From assembly GCF_003131185.1 (NCBI RefSeq), contig NZ_QFFU01000008.1:175043-239042 (forward strand): a stretch of DNA of 64,000 nucleotides, read 5' to 3'. Position 1 is the first letter of the stretch, and the number at the start of each line of letters is the position of its first letter. A model generated the notes under the pieces. That model did no database searches and was not told the origin of the DNA. It worked only from the letters and a program-made list of their open reading frames with translations. Position numbers and translations under genes: made by a program. This DNA is from Pseudomonas ovata (GTDB lineage: Bacteria; Pseudomonadota; Gammaproteobacteria; Pseudomonadales; Pseudomonadaceae). This document shows, piece after piece, positions 20,112 through 30,770 of this stretch.

Positions 20112-21128
20112 ATGAAAGAATTCGCACCACCGCTCGCTTCGGCCGATCGGCAAGACCCTGATCACGAAGCGATTGCCTGTCTTGAAGACCTCTTTATCGA
20201 AAAGACCCAGATGCGCCGTATCCGTGAAGGGCAATGCCCTGTGCGGCGCCCTGTTTTCCTGCGCCTCAACGGGGTGGCGCACGGCCGTTTCGAGGTGCTG
20301 GAGGGTTTGCCCCAGGCCCTGCGTGTCGGGCTGTTTGCCAAGCCGGGCAGTTATCCGGCCTGGGTCCGGTATTCCTGCGACGTTCCCGATGATCAGCCTG
20401 ATTTCAAGGCAACGGTAGGGCTGGGCATCAAGCTGTTCGATGTCCCTGGGCTCAAGGGGCTTGCACCGGATGAGCACGCACCGACCCTGGACTTTCTGCT
20501 GCAGAATCACCCGGTTTTTTTCGTCCGCACCGCGCAAGACATGTGCGAAGCCTTCCGCGACTTCAATGCCTGGGTTCGTGATCACCCGGAAACCCGGCAG
20601 GTGCTGGATGACATGGAGAAAATCGTGCCCAGCGTGCTGCAAAGCGAGCTCTGGAGCGTGGTGCCTTATCGGTTCGGCGCATCGGGTTACTGCAAGTACA
20701 AGATCGTGCCCGAATCTGTGCCCGCGGCAGAAGAGCCTGACTACAGTGATCCTGGTTACCTGCGCAAGGACCTGCGCAAAAGGCTGGCGGCAGGCGAGGC
20801 GCGTTTTCACTTCATGGTGCAGCGCTGGACTGCAGACACGCCCGCGCCAGTGGACGATGCCATGGCGCTGTGGGACGAAAGCCTCATGCCGGCCGAGCGC
20901 GTAGCGACACTGACGCTGCCGGCGCAAGACATTGATGCCCGCAGCCAGACCGAATATGGCGAGGCACTTTCCTATAACCCGTGGCGCACGTTGCGCGAAC
21001 ATGCGCCGCTCGGCAGCATCGCCCAAGCCAGGAAAGTGGTCTACCAGGCTTCGGCCAATGTGCGGCGCAACTACAACGGCCAGACACTTGGCGAACCGCA
21101 TATGCCGCGCCCGACGCGGCTTGAATGA
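20112..21128 (+). CDS. catalase-fold protein (catalase family, degenerate)
   Basis: The 338-residue protein keeps the catalase core pattern: GVAHGRFEVLEGLP, GLFAKPGSYPAWVRYS, GLGIKLFDVPG, DFLLQNHPVFFVRTAQ, and a C-terminal NPWRTLREHAPLGSIAQAR followed by VVYQAS. It is much shorter than monofunctional catalases. The distal histidine normally seven residues before the AHG motif is not obvious, so true catalase activity is doubtful. A heme peroxidase-like or other role is possible. No signal peptide. ATG 20112 has GGAGAAGG upstream. It is followed after 48 bases by a LodA-like oxidase that should release peroxide, so it may handle or use that peroxide (inference). Confidence 0.75.
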   Translation: MKEFAPPLASADRQDPDHEAIACLEDLFIEKTQMRRIREGQCPVRRPVFLRLNGVAHGRFEVLEGLPQALRVGLFAKPGSYPAWVRYSCDVPDDQPDFKATVGLGIKLFDVPGLKGLAPDEHAPTLDFLLQNHPVFFVRTAQDMCEAFRDFNAWVRDHPETRQVLDDMEKIVPSVLQSELWSVVPYRFGASGYCKYKIVPESVPAAEEPDYSDPGYLRKDLRKRLAAGEARFHFMVQRWTADTPAPVDDAMALWDESLMPAERVATLTLPAQDIDARSQTEYGEALSYNPWRTLREHAPLGSIAQARKVVYQASANVRRNYNGQTLGEPHMPRPTRLE

Positions 21129-21176
21129 CCGGCGGCATCCAATCTCTCCGATTCACTTCGTTCAAGGATGAACAGC

Positions 21177-23144
21177 ATGAACATGCAGGCTCCCCAGCAA
21201 AGCCCGTCGAACCCTGACCTGAGCAGGATTGTGCGCGCCGCCATTCACCCCGGCATCGGCATTGCGCGGCTCGGCAACAGCCGTGAAGCCGATGGTTTTT
21301 TCATCGGGCCGGAAACCGTCGACCTGGCTGCCGATGCGCTGGGCGATGTGCGTGACGTAGTCGGTGCGCTCAAGCGCCAGGCGGCCCGGTTTCGCATTTA
21401 TGGCTACGACGCCGAAGGCCAGGTGGTTACTGAACTGACCGCCGACCAGGCGCAGATCGACTGGCAGGTGCATCTGGTCAATCGCAAGGCGCAGTGGTTC
21501 AAGTTCGACATGGCAATGGATCTTGAGCAGGCGGCGCACATCGAAGTAGCGCTGCGCAACGAACATCTGACGGGGGCGGCACGCGAGGCGTTGGTCATTG
21601 ACCCGGGCGTCCGTTCTATTACGGGCAAGAACAATGCTGGCGAAAAGGCTTGTTTCGACAGTGGCGAGTTCATGGGGATCAAGGTCCCGCTTGGCGAGTT
21701 ACGTACCGATTCGGCCGGGCGCCTGCTGGTGCTGGGCGGCTTTGCGCAGTCGGGTTCGCCGTCGGGCCGGCCGATCTATGACCCCGATGAGCCCGGCAGC
21801 TTTCCCAATGCCAGCGAGTGGTTCGACGACACCTCGGACGGCCCGGTGCGCGCCAGTGTGATCCTCGACGGTCGGCACCTGCCGGTCGAGTCAGCCTGGG
21901 TCGTGGCCGCGCAACCCAGTTTTGCGCCGCATGCAGTGGGTTGGCGAACACTTTACGATCTGCTGGTCGACACCTATATCGGCTGTGGCTGGATCAAGCC
22001 TGCCGAGCAGGTTTCCTTCCAGCGTGATGTGCTGCCGGTGCTGCAGCGCCTGAGTGGCCTGCAGTGGGTCAACAAGGGGTTTGCCGGCCTGTTCGGTCAT
22101 GGTGCGCCAATGGATTTCAACAATCCGCACCTGCTGGCAAGGCTGTCATGCGCCGACGAAACCTATCGTCATCTGCGTCGTGCGGTGTTCAATGCCTTTC
22201 GCGCCGCCGACAACGACGTTCATGAGCCACGTACCTGGCCCTGGCTGTACGGCGATACCTACGGTGGTGATGATGACTTGCCGGCCAACCATCTGGCGCC
22301 TTCCTCTGTGCGTAGCGACTTGCTGCGGCGCTGGGTGGACGGGGACTTCATCGATGACTGGCAGGCCGCATCCAGCCCTGTCGACTCACTCGACAAACTG
22401 CCTCTCGCACAACAGCCGGCAATGCTTGACCGGGCGGCGCTGCATTTCTGTGTGGCCGATGCTTTCCATCCCGGTATCGAGTTGAGCTGGCCCATGCGCC
22501 ATGCATCGCTGTATCGCGCGCCGTTTCGCATCCGGGAGAGAGCAGGTGACCAGCCCTTGCCCGATTACGGATCACACCTGGACCAGCCGACCGCCCTGGG
22601 GGCCAGTGGTCCCTTGCATGACCAGCCGCCCGGTGGCCTGAGTCGCTGGATGGCGCTGCCCTGGCAGATCGACGCGGTGGGGTGCCGTTCAGGGTACGAC
22701 AAGGACTACGATCCCTATCTGCCGACATTCTGGCCGGCGCAGGTGCCCAATCAGGTGCTGAGCGAGGCCGATTACGCGGTGGTGATCGACGGCTCGCGGT
22801 CACGCGAACAGCGCCTGGCGTCATTCCACAGCAGGGAGCATTGGGGGCGACAGGTCAAAGGCAACTTTATTGAGAAAGCCATGCAGGTGGTCGAGGATGC
22901 CAGCGTGCTGGGCGTGCTGGAGGTGCGCCCCGGCATTGCCGATGACACTGATTTTCCGGCCGTCATGCATGTCGAGGTCGAGCGCAGTCCCGGTGGCGGT
23001 AGCGCGCCTGACGTCCTGTCTGCCCGCGATCTGCCCGTGCCGGAGCAGGACGCGTACGCCACTGATGAGGCGCGACGTCTGGCTCAGGCAGGCTGGGACA
23101 GCGCCGGGCAGTATGAAGAGTTCTGCCGGATACTTCGGCGTTGA
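21177..23144 (+). CDS. LodA/GoxA-family CTQ-dependent amino-acid oxidase
   Basis: Resembles L-lysine epsilon-oxidase LodA and glycine oxidase GoxA of marine bacteria, which carry a self-derived cysteine tryptophylquinone and release ammonia and hydrogen peroxide. Family features: N-terminal HPGIGIARLGNS, the block FCVADAFHPGIE with Cys425, and PWQIDAVGC plus FWPAQVPNQV with Trp496 and Trp519. Cys425 is the likely crosslink cysteine, and one of the two tryptophans its partner. No signal peptide, as in LodA. Length is 655 residues from ATG 21177, favoured because AAGGA at 21164-21168 is properly spaced; ATG 21168 is possible. The adjoining LodB-like gene fits the known need for a flavoprotein partner. 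Substrate unknown. Confidence 0.87.
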   Translation: MNMQAPQQSPSNPDLSRIVRAAIHPGIGIARLGNSREADGFFIGPETVDLAADALGDVRDVVGALKRQAARFRIYGYDAEGQVVTELTADQAQIDWQVHLVNRKAQWFKFDMAMDLEQAAHIEVALRNEHLTGAAREALVIDPGVRSITGKNNAGEKACFDSGEFMGIKVPLGELRTDSAGRLLVLGGFAQSGSPSGRPIYDPDEPGSFPNASEWFDDTSDGPVRASVILDGRHLPVESAWVVAAQPSFAPHAVGWRTLYDLLVDTYIGCGWIKPAEQVSFQRDVLPVLQRLSGLQWVNKGFAGLFGHGAPMDFNNPHLLARLSCADETYRHLRRAVFNAFRAADNDVHEPRTWPWLYGDTYGGDDDLPANHLAPSSVRSDLLRRWVDGDFIDDWQAASSPVDSLDKLPLAQQPAMLDRAALHFCVADAFHPGIELSWPMRHASLYRAPFRIRERAGDQPLPDYGSHLDQPTALGASGPLHDQPPGGLSRWMALPWQIDAVGCRSGYDKDYDPYLPTFWPAQVPNQVLSEADYAVVIDGSRSREQRLASFHSREHWGRQVKGNFIEKAMQVVEDASVLGVLEVRPGIADDTDFPAVMHVEVERSPGGGSAPDVLSARDLPVPEQDAYATDEARRLAQAGWDSAGQYEEFCRILRR

Positions 23145-24205
23145 CCGCGCTCGATGTAGCGGTGGTCGGTGCCGGGCCTGCCGGTGCGATCGCCGCCCGG
23201 TACCTGGCGCAGCAAGGTTGCCGGGTGCTGTTGATCGACCCGGCGCCCGACGTGCCGCGAATCGGTGAGAGCCTGCCGGGCGCCGCCCGGCCCCTGTTGC
23301 GCGATCTCGGGCTGCTCAATCACCTGCAGCACAGTTTGTCGCAGGTGTGCATTGGCAATCAGTTCGCCTGGGGAGGGGCGCAGTTGCGCACGCATGACTT
23401 CATGCTTGATCCCCACGGTGCCGGCTGGCATCTCGATCGCGCTCGCTTCGACGACGCCTTGCGCCAGGCGGCCCTGTCGTCTGGGGTGATGTGGTGGCGC
23501 GAGCGCCTGGGGGCTTTCAGGCGCCTGGCAAACGGCTGGCAGTTGCAGTGTGCGCACAAAAGCGTTCAGGCACGCTGGGTCATCGATGCCAGTGGCAGGG
23601 CGTCGGTTGTGGCCAGGCGCCTGGGAGCAGGGCGGGCCCGGGACCAGGCCTTGATTGCGGTCTATGCCTGGTCGCTGTGCGACAGCCGCGATCAGCGCAC
23701 CTTGATAGAGGCCGTGGACAAGGGCTGGTGGTATCAGGCGCAGTTGCCCGGCGGCCGTTGCGTGGTCGCGTTGCATACCTGTCCTGCCGAGGCCGCCGTG
23801 TTGCAAGGGTGCCGGTCATCCTGGCTCGAACAGTTGGCGCGCACGCAGCATCTTCGATCGTTCTGCCAGGCTGATCAGTGGAGCCTGCCGCGTGCCTGCG
23901 ATGCCAGCGGCAGCCAGTTGCAACACGGGCTGAGCGATGGATGGCTGGCGGTGGGCGATGCGGCCCTGGCCTTCGACCCCTTGTCATCCCAGGGGCTGTT
24001 CAATGCGCTCTACACCGGCTTGCGCGGTGCCCAGGCGGTGCACCAGGCCTTGCAAGGCCAGCCTCAGGCGCTGGCGCCTTATCGTCTTGTGTTGCAAAGC
24101 ATCCGCCAGGCTTATGTGCGCCAGATCGACTACCACTACCGACGCGAACAACGCTGGCCGCGTGAGCCGTTCTGGCAGGCGCGCAACGGCCGTGTCGGGC
24201 AATGA
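23141..24205 (+). CDS. LodB-type FAD-dependent maturation flavoprotein
   Basis: NAD(P)/FAD-dependent oxidoreductase of the halogenase/geranylgeranyl-reductase type. The dinucleotide-binding motif AVVGAGPAGAIAARYLAQQG begins at about residue 7, PRIGESLPGAARPLLRDLG is the family second motif, and the GD motif region is DGWLAVGDAALAFDPLSSQG. LodB/GoxB proteins are known to be needed for tryptophylquinone formation in the adjoining oxidase. The start is TTG at 23141, overlapping the upstream stop (TTGA), with no separate ribosome binding site, so translation should be coupled. Length is 354 residues. No signal peptide or membrane segment. Confidence 0.85.
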   Translation: MTALDVAVVGAGPAGAIAARYLAQQGCRVLLIDPAPDVPRIGESLPGAARPLLRDLGLLNHLQHSLSQVCIGNQFAWGGAQLRTHDFMLDPHGAGWHLDRARFDDALRQAALSSGVMWWRERLGAFRRLANGWQLQCAHKSVQARWVIDASGRASVVARRLGAGRARDQALIAVYAWSLCDSRDQRTLIEAVDKGWWYQAQLPGGRCVVALHTCPAEAAVLQGCRSSWLEQLARTQHLRSFCQADQWSLPRACDASGSQLQHGLSDGWLAVGDAALAFDPLSSQGLFNALYTGLRGAQAVHQALQGQPQALAPYRLVLQSIRQAYVRQIDYHYRREQRWPREPFWQARNGRVGQ

Positions 24206-24268
24206 CAGGCAGAATGGGACGCGAACAGGCGGGTCTTGGATGGGCTGTTCAAATAATCACCAATTGCC

Positions 24269-24297
24269 TTGCGCCGCACCTGCCCCTTCTCTACAAT
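24269..24297 (+). promoter_or_regulatory. promoter for rpsF-rpsR-DUF2232-rplI
   Basis: TTGCGC at 24269-24274, a 17-base spacer and TACAAT at 24292-24297 make a good sigma-70 promoter. The predicted leader of about 110 bases before rpsF could hold the S6:S18 autoregulatory structure, but I could not fold one with certainty. Confidence 0.65.
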
Positions 24298-24416
24298 TGC
24301 GCCCCTTGCTGTCGCGGCAGGCCATCATGTGCCTGTCCATGCGCAAGGCACACACGAGTCATTCACTCCTTGTCTGACCACATTTCGTGGCAGGCTACAA
24401 CCCGTAAGGAGCATTC

Positions 24417-24842
24417 ATGCGTCATTACGAAATCATCTTTCTGGTCCACCCGGATCAGAGCGAACAAGTCGGCGGCATGGTTGAGCGTTACACCAAGCTG
24501 ATCGAAGAAGACGGTGGCCAGGTTCACCGTCTGGAAGACTGGGGCCGTCGTCAACTGGCCTATGCAATCAACAATGTTCACAAGGCTCACTACGTGATGC
24601 TGAACGTTGAGTGCACCGGCAAGGCCCTGGCCGAGCTGGAAGACAACTTCCGCTACAACGATGCCGTGATCCGTAACCTGGTCATCCGTCGCGACGAAGC
24701 CGTTACCGGCCAGTCCGAGATGCTCAAGGCTGAAGAGAACCGCAGCGAGCGCCGTGAGCGTCGTGACCGTCCTGAGCACTCTGACAGCGCCGATGGCGAT
24801 GACAGCGACAACAGTGACGTTAGCGATAACGCTGACGAGTAA
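24417..24842 (+). CDS. rpsF: 30S ribosomal protein S6
   Basis: Binds with S18 to the 16S rRNA platform. The N-terminus [18 protein letters not shown] and the central [19 protein letters not shown] are diagnostic. The 141-residue protein ends in an Arg/Glu-rich then Asp/Ser-rich acidic tail ending NADE, a plausible substrate for RimK-type glutamylation. AAGGAGC precedes the ATG. It is first in the conserved S6-S18-DUF2232-L9 operon. Confidence 0.98.
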   Translation: MRHYEIIFLVHPDQSEQVGGMVERYTKLIEEDGGQVHRLEDWGRRQLAYAINNVHKAHYVMLNVECTGKALAELEDNFRYNDAVIRNLVIRRDEAVTGQSEMLKAEENRSERRERRDRPEHSDSADGDDSDNSDVSDNADE

Positions 24843-24870
24843 TCCACGGACCTTTTGAGGAGCCTATTAC

Positions 24871-25101
24871 ATGGCACGTTTCTTCCGTCGTCGTAAATTC
24901 TGCCGCTTCACCGCTGAAGACGTGAAAGAGATCGATTACAAGGATCTCAACACTCTGAAAGCCTACGTATCGGAAACCGGCAAAATCGTTCCAAGCCGCA
25001 TCACCGGTACCAAAGCTCGTTATCAGCGTCAGCTGGCCACCGCTATCAAGCGCGCCCGCTTCCTGGCCTTGCTGGCTTACACCGACAGCCACGGCCGCTG
25101 A
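24871..25101 (+). CDS. rpsR: 30S ribosomal protein S18
   Basis: The 76-residue basic protein begins [17 protein letters not shown] and contains [16 protein letters not shown] and the [18 protein letters not shown] block that contacts 16S rRNA with S6. A GAGGAG site lies upstream. It has a single cysteine (Cys11) rather than a zinc ribbon. It is 28 bases from rpsF. Confidence 0.98.
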
Positions 25102-25140
25102 GACCGGGTCGTCGACAAGACGTAACAAGGGATAGATCGC

Positions 25141-26037
25141 ATGCGCGCCTTAGCTGAATTGATCATGCGCGGTCGTATGCAGGCCACTCTGATTGTGGCC
25201 GGATGTGCGGCATTGCCGCTGCTGTTCTGGTTGAGTGCTGCCGCAGGAAGCCTTGTGCTCCTGCGACGCGGGTTCAGTGATGCCGCCGGCATCCTGGCCT
25301 GGGCTCTACTGCCGGCCTTGGCCTGGTGGTATTTCGGTGAACCGCGTACCGCTATGGTGCTGGTCGGTTCGCTAGGCCTGGCAATGGTTTTGCGTGCCAG
25401 CGAGTCCTGGGTCCGTGTGCTGCTCGCCAGCGTGGCGTGGGGATTGTTGTATGCAGTGATCCTGGGTTCGGCGTTTCGCGAACCCATCGAGATGTTGTCG
25501 CAGGAGATTCAGAAACACCTGCCGGCAATGCTCCCCGGTATCTACGATCAGATGAGCGTAGAAGAGCGGGCCCGCCTGGGGTCATTGATTGCACCGGTCC
25601 TTAACGGCCTTATAGCGGCATTGTTGCAGATCGTCAGTGTGCTGACCCTGATGCTGGGGCGTTACTGGCAAGCGTTGTTGTACAACCCTGGCGGTTTCGG
25701 GCGCGAATTTCGCGCCGTGAGACTGCCGCGGATACCGATGTTCGTGCTGTTGGTGTGCATGCTGGTGGGACCGAACTTCGGTCCGCACATGGCCATGTTG
25801 ACACCGTTGTGCAGCGTGCCACTGGTGTTTGCGGGTGTGGCCCTGATTCATGGCCTGGTGGCTGAAAAGCGCCTGGCCAGGTTCTGGCTGGTGGGGTTGT
25901 ACATCACGCTGCTGTTATTCATGCAGCTGATCTATCCGTTGCTCGTGGTCTTGGCCATTGTCGACAGCCTGATTGATTTTCGCGGCCGCCGGGGGTCGAA
26001 AGACGCCGGTAATGGTTCTGCGAACGGTGAAGGTTAA
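25141..26037 (+). CDS. DUF2232 integral membrane protein
   Basis: A conserved membrane protein of unknown function, always between rpsR and rplI in Pseudomonas. About seven or eight hydrophobic segments can be seen, including LIVAGCAALPLLFWLSAAAG, WVRVLLASVAWGLLYAVIL, LNGLIAALLQIVSVLTLMLG and a C-terminal ITLLLFMQLIYPLLVVLAIV. The central hydrophilic loop carries EIQKHLPAMLPGIYDQMSVEE. DUF2232 proteins resemble the S component family of ECF transporters in hydropathy, but no substrate is known. ATG 25141 lies 39 bases after rpsR. Length is 298 residues. Confidence 0.88.
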   Translation: MRALAELIMRGRMQATLIVAGCAALPLLFWLSAAAGSLVLLRRGFSDAAGILAWALLPALAWWYFGEPRTAMVLVGSLGLAMVLRASESWVRVLLASVAWGLLYAVILGSAFREPIEMLSQEIQKHLPAMLPGIYDQMSVEERARLGSLIAPVLNGLIAALLQIVSVLTLMLGRYWQALLYNPGGFGREFRAVRLPRIPMFVLLVCMLVGPNFGPHMAMLTPLCSVPLVFAGVALIHGLVAEKRLARFWLVGLYITLLLFMQLIYPLLVVLAIVDSLIDFRGRRGSKDAGNGSANGEG

Positions 26038-26055
26038 AAGTTAGAGGATTTCCAC

Positions 26056-26502
26056 ATGCAACTGATCCTTCTGGAAAAAGTCGCCAACCTGGGCAACCTG
26101 GGCGACAAAGTAAACGTCAAGGCCGGCTACGGTCGTAACTACCTGCTGCCTTACGGCAAGGCCACCCCTGCGACCGCTGCCAACCTGGCTGCGTTCGAAG
26201 AGCGTCGTGCCGAGCTGGAGCAACTGGCTGCCGACAAGAAAACTTCGGCCGAAACCCGCGCCGCCCAACTGGCCGAGCTGGAAGTGACCATCACTGCCAC
26301 CGCTGGCGACGAAGGCAAGCTGTTCGGTTCGATCGGTACTCACGATATCGCTGACGCACTGACCGCCTCGGGCGTTGAAGTGTCGAAAAGCGAAATTCGT
26401 CTGCCGAACGGCACCATCCGTAACGTCGGTGAATTCGACGTGGCCGTGCACCTGCACAGCGACGTTGACGCAACCGTTCGCGTTGTCGTGGTGGCTGCTT
26501 AA
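26056..26502 (+). CDS. rplI: 50S ribosomal protein L9
   Basis: The N-terminal rRNA-binding domain [22 protein letters not shown] with [12 protein letters not shown] is followed by the long connecting helix ([18 protein letters not shown]) and the C-terminal domain with [17 protein letters not shown]. The length of 148 residues is standard. Its ribosome binding site AGAGGA is 18 bases after the DUF2232 stop. Last gene of the operon. Confidence 0.98.
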   Translation: MQLILLEKVANLGNLGDKVNVKAGYGRNYLLPYGKATPATAANLAAFEERRAELEQLAADKKTSAETRAAQLAELEVTITATAGDEGKLFGSIGTHDIADALTASGVEVSKSEIRLPNGTIRNVGEFDVAVHLHSDVDATVRVVVVAA

Positions 26503-26548
26503 GCAGCACATGGTCGTCTGGCGGGTTGACCGCCAGAGGATTAACATC

Positions 26549-26584
26549 GGGCACGATCCTGTTCACAGGTCGTGCCCTTTGTCT
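26549..26584 (+). terminator. intrinsic terminator after rplI
   Basis: GGGCACGA at 26549-26556 pairs with TCGTGCCC at 26570-26577, followed by TTTGTCTTT. A smaller hairpin CTGGCGG/CCGCCAG sits just upstream at 26518-26536. Confidence 0.85.
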
Positions 26585-26623
26585 TTCTGCAAGCCTGATG
26601 AGTAACCTCGAATTCCAGTGGCC

Positions 26624-28018
26624 ATGAACGATATCTCCGCCCCCGAGCAGTACGATCTGCAAACCGCCGCCCTCAAGGTGCCGCCTCACTCCATCGAAGC
26701 CGAACAGGCTGTGCTCGGTGGCCTGATGCTGGACAACAACGCCTGGGAGCGCGTGCTCGATCAAGTCTCGGATGGCGACTTTTATCGTCATGATCACCGC
26801 CTGATCTTCCGTGCCATTGCGCGTCTGGCCGATCAGAACCTGCCGATTGACGTCGTGACCCTGTCCGAGCAACTGGACAAGGAAGGCCAGGCCTCGCAGG
26901 TCGGTGGCCTGGGCTACCTCAGCGAACTGGCCAAGAACACCCCGTCGGTGGCCAACATCAAGGCCTACGCGCAGATCGTGCGTCAGCGGGCCACCTTGCG
27001 CCAACTGATCGGCATCAGCAGCGAAATCGCCGACAGCGCCTTCAACCCCGAAGGCCGCACCGCCGAGGAAATCCTCGACGAAGCCGAGCGCCAGATCTTC
27101 CAGATTGCCGAGGCCCGTCCCAAGACCGGCGGTCCGGTGGGCGTCAATGACCTGCTGACCCGGGCCATCGACCGCATCGACACGCTGTTCAACAGCAACA
27201 ACGCCATCACCGGCCTGTCCACCGGCTACACCGACCTGGACGAAATGACCAGTGGCATGCAGCCGTCCGACCTGATCATCGTGGCCGGTCGTCCGTCGAT
27301 GGGCAAGACCACCTTCGCCATGAACCTGGTGGAGAACGCCGTCTTGCGCAGCGAGAAGGCCGTGCTGGTCTACTCGCTGGAGATGCCGGGCGAATCGCTG
27401 ATGATGCGGATGCTGTCTTCGCTGGGGCGCATCGACCAGACCAAGATCCGCTCCGGTCAACTGGACGACGACGACTGGCCGCGCCTGACCTCGGCGGTCA
27501 ACCTGCTCAACGACCGCAAGCTGTTCATCGATGACACCGCCGGTATCAGCCCGTCGGAAATGCGCGCCCGGACGCGCCGTGTCGCCCGTGAACATGGCGA
27601 GATCGGCATGATCATGATCGACTACCTGCAGTTGATGAAAGTCCCCGGTGCCGCCGGCGACAACCGCACCAACGAGATCTCCGAGATCTCGCGCTCGCTC
27701 AAGGCACTGGCCAAGGAATTCAACTGCCCGGTCATCGCCCTGTCGCAGCTCAACCGCTCGCTGGAGCAACGTCCGAACAAGCGCCCGATCAACTCCGACC
27801 TGCGTGAGTCCGGTGCAATCGAGCAGGACGCCGACGTGATCATGTTCGTCTACCGCGACGAGGTGTACCACCCGGAAACCGAGTACAAGGGTATCGCCGA
27901 AATCATCATCGGCAAGCAGCGTAACGGCCCGATCGGCACCTCGCGGCTGGCGTTCATCGGCAAGTACACCCGCTTTGAAAACCTGGCGCCGGGCAGTTAT
28001 CAGTTTGACGATGACTGA
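26624..28018 (+). CDS. dnaB: replicative DNA helicase DnaB
   Basis: Hexameric 5'-3' helicase of the replisome. The N-terminal domain (VPPHSIEAEQAVLGGLMLDN) is followed by the RecA-like domain with Walker A GRPSMGKTTFAMNL, Walker B MIMIDYLQLM and the DnaB motif QLNRSLEQRPNKRP-N-DLRESGAIEQDAD. No intein is present. ATG 26624 gives 464 residues, the usual Pseudomonas length; a GTG six bases upstream is possible. It lies downstream of the rplI terminator. Confidence 0.97.
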   Translation: MNDISAPEQYDLQTAALKVPPHSIEAEQAVLGGLMLDNNAWERVLDQVSDGDFYRHDHRLIFRAIARLADQNLPIDVVTLSEQLDKEGQASQVGGLGYLSELAKNTPSVANIKAYAQIVRQRATLRQLIGISSEIADSAFNPEGRTAEEILDEAERQIFQIAEARPKTGGPVGVNDLLTRAIDRIDTLFNSNNAITGLSTGYTDLDEMTSGMQPSDLIIVAGRPSMGKTTFAMNLVENAVLRSEKAVLVYSLEMPGESLMMRMLSSLGRIDQTKIRSGQLDDDDWPRLTSAVNLLNDRKLFIDDTAGISPSEMRARTRRVAREHGEIGMIMIDYLQLMKVPGAAGDNRTNEISEISRSLKALAKEFNCPVIALSQLNRSLEQRPNKRPINSDLRESGAIEQDADVIMFVYRDEVYHPETEYKGIAEIIIGKQRNGPIGTSRLAFIGKYTRFENLAPGSYQFDDD

Positions 28019-28167
28019 TACGCGAGTCTTGTAGCCGCGTCCCTGCACCGACCTCTACCTGATAATCCGACCATCCCGGTCGGACTTGATCATTTTTTGT
28101 GCTATATTGCGCGCCGCGAATTCCCATGCGCGATCCGCCTCCCCTGACACCAACACCGGTCACCGTC

Positions 28168-30480
<2,313 letters not shown>

Positions 30481-30496
30481 GACCGTTTGCCTGACG

Positions 30497-30528
30497 GCAA
30501 GACGCCAACCTTCGGGTTGGCGTCTTGC
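30497..30528. terminator. strong hairpin after ygiQ
   Basis: GCAAGACGCCAACC and GGTTGGCGTCTTGC form a perfect 14-bp stem with a UUCG tetraloop. Only GTTT follows, so termination efficiency is uncertain. The rest of the gap to 30770 holds a GTGCGCA-TC-TGCGCAC palindrome at 30617-30632 and no gene. Confidence 0.8.
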
Positions 30529-30770
30529 GTTTGGGCGTGCAGCCTGCAGGGCTGACAAGCCCCACTGGCTGACGGTTGGCGCCTATCGCCTGCGCCGGCC
30601 ATTGCGCCCTTTTTTTGTGCGCATCTGCGCACGCACAATGAACTCTGGCGCCAAGGTGGTGCTCGGCCTGTCTTTAGGCGCATTATTCAGGCCTTGGGCG
30701 CCGGGCTTGTCGCCGATGGCATAAGTCTTGCGCGGCCCAGGCACTTGTTCAGGCTCGCAGGAGGCACGCC

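Noticed and set aside
24298..24416. S6:S18 ribosomal leader structure upstream of rpsF
   Set aside because: The leader length fits, but I could not identify the conserved paired element reliably by eye.
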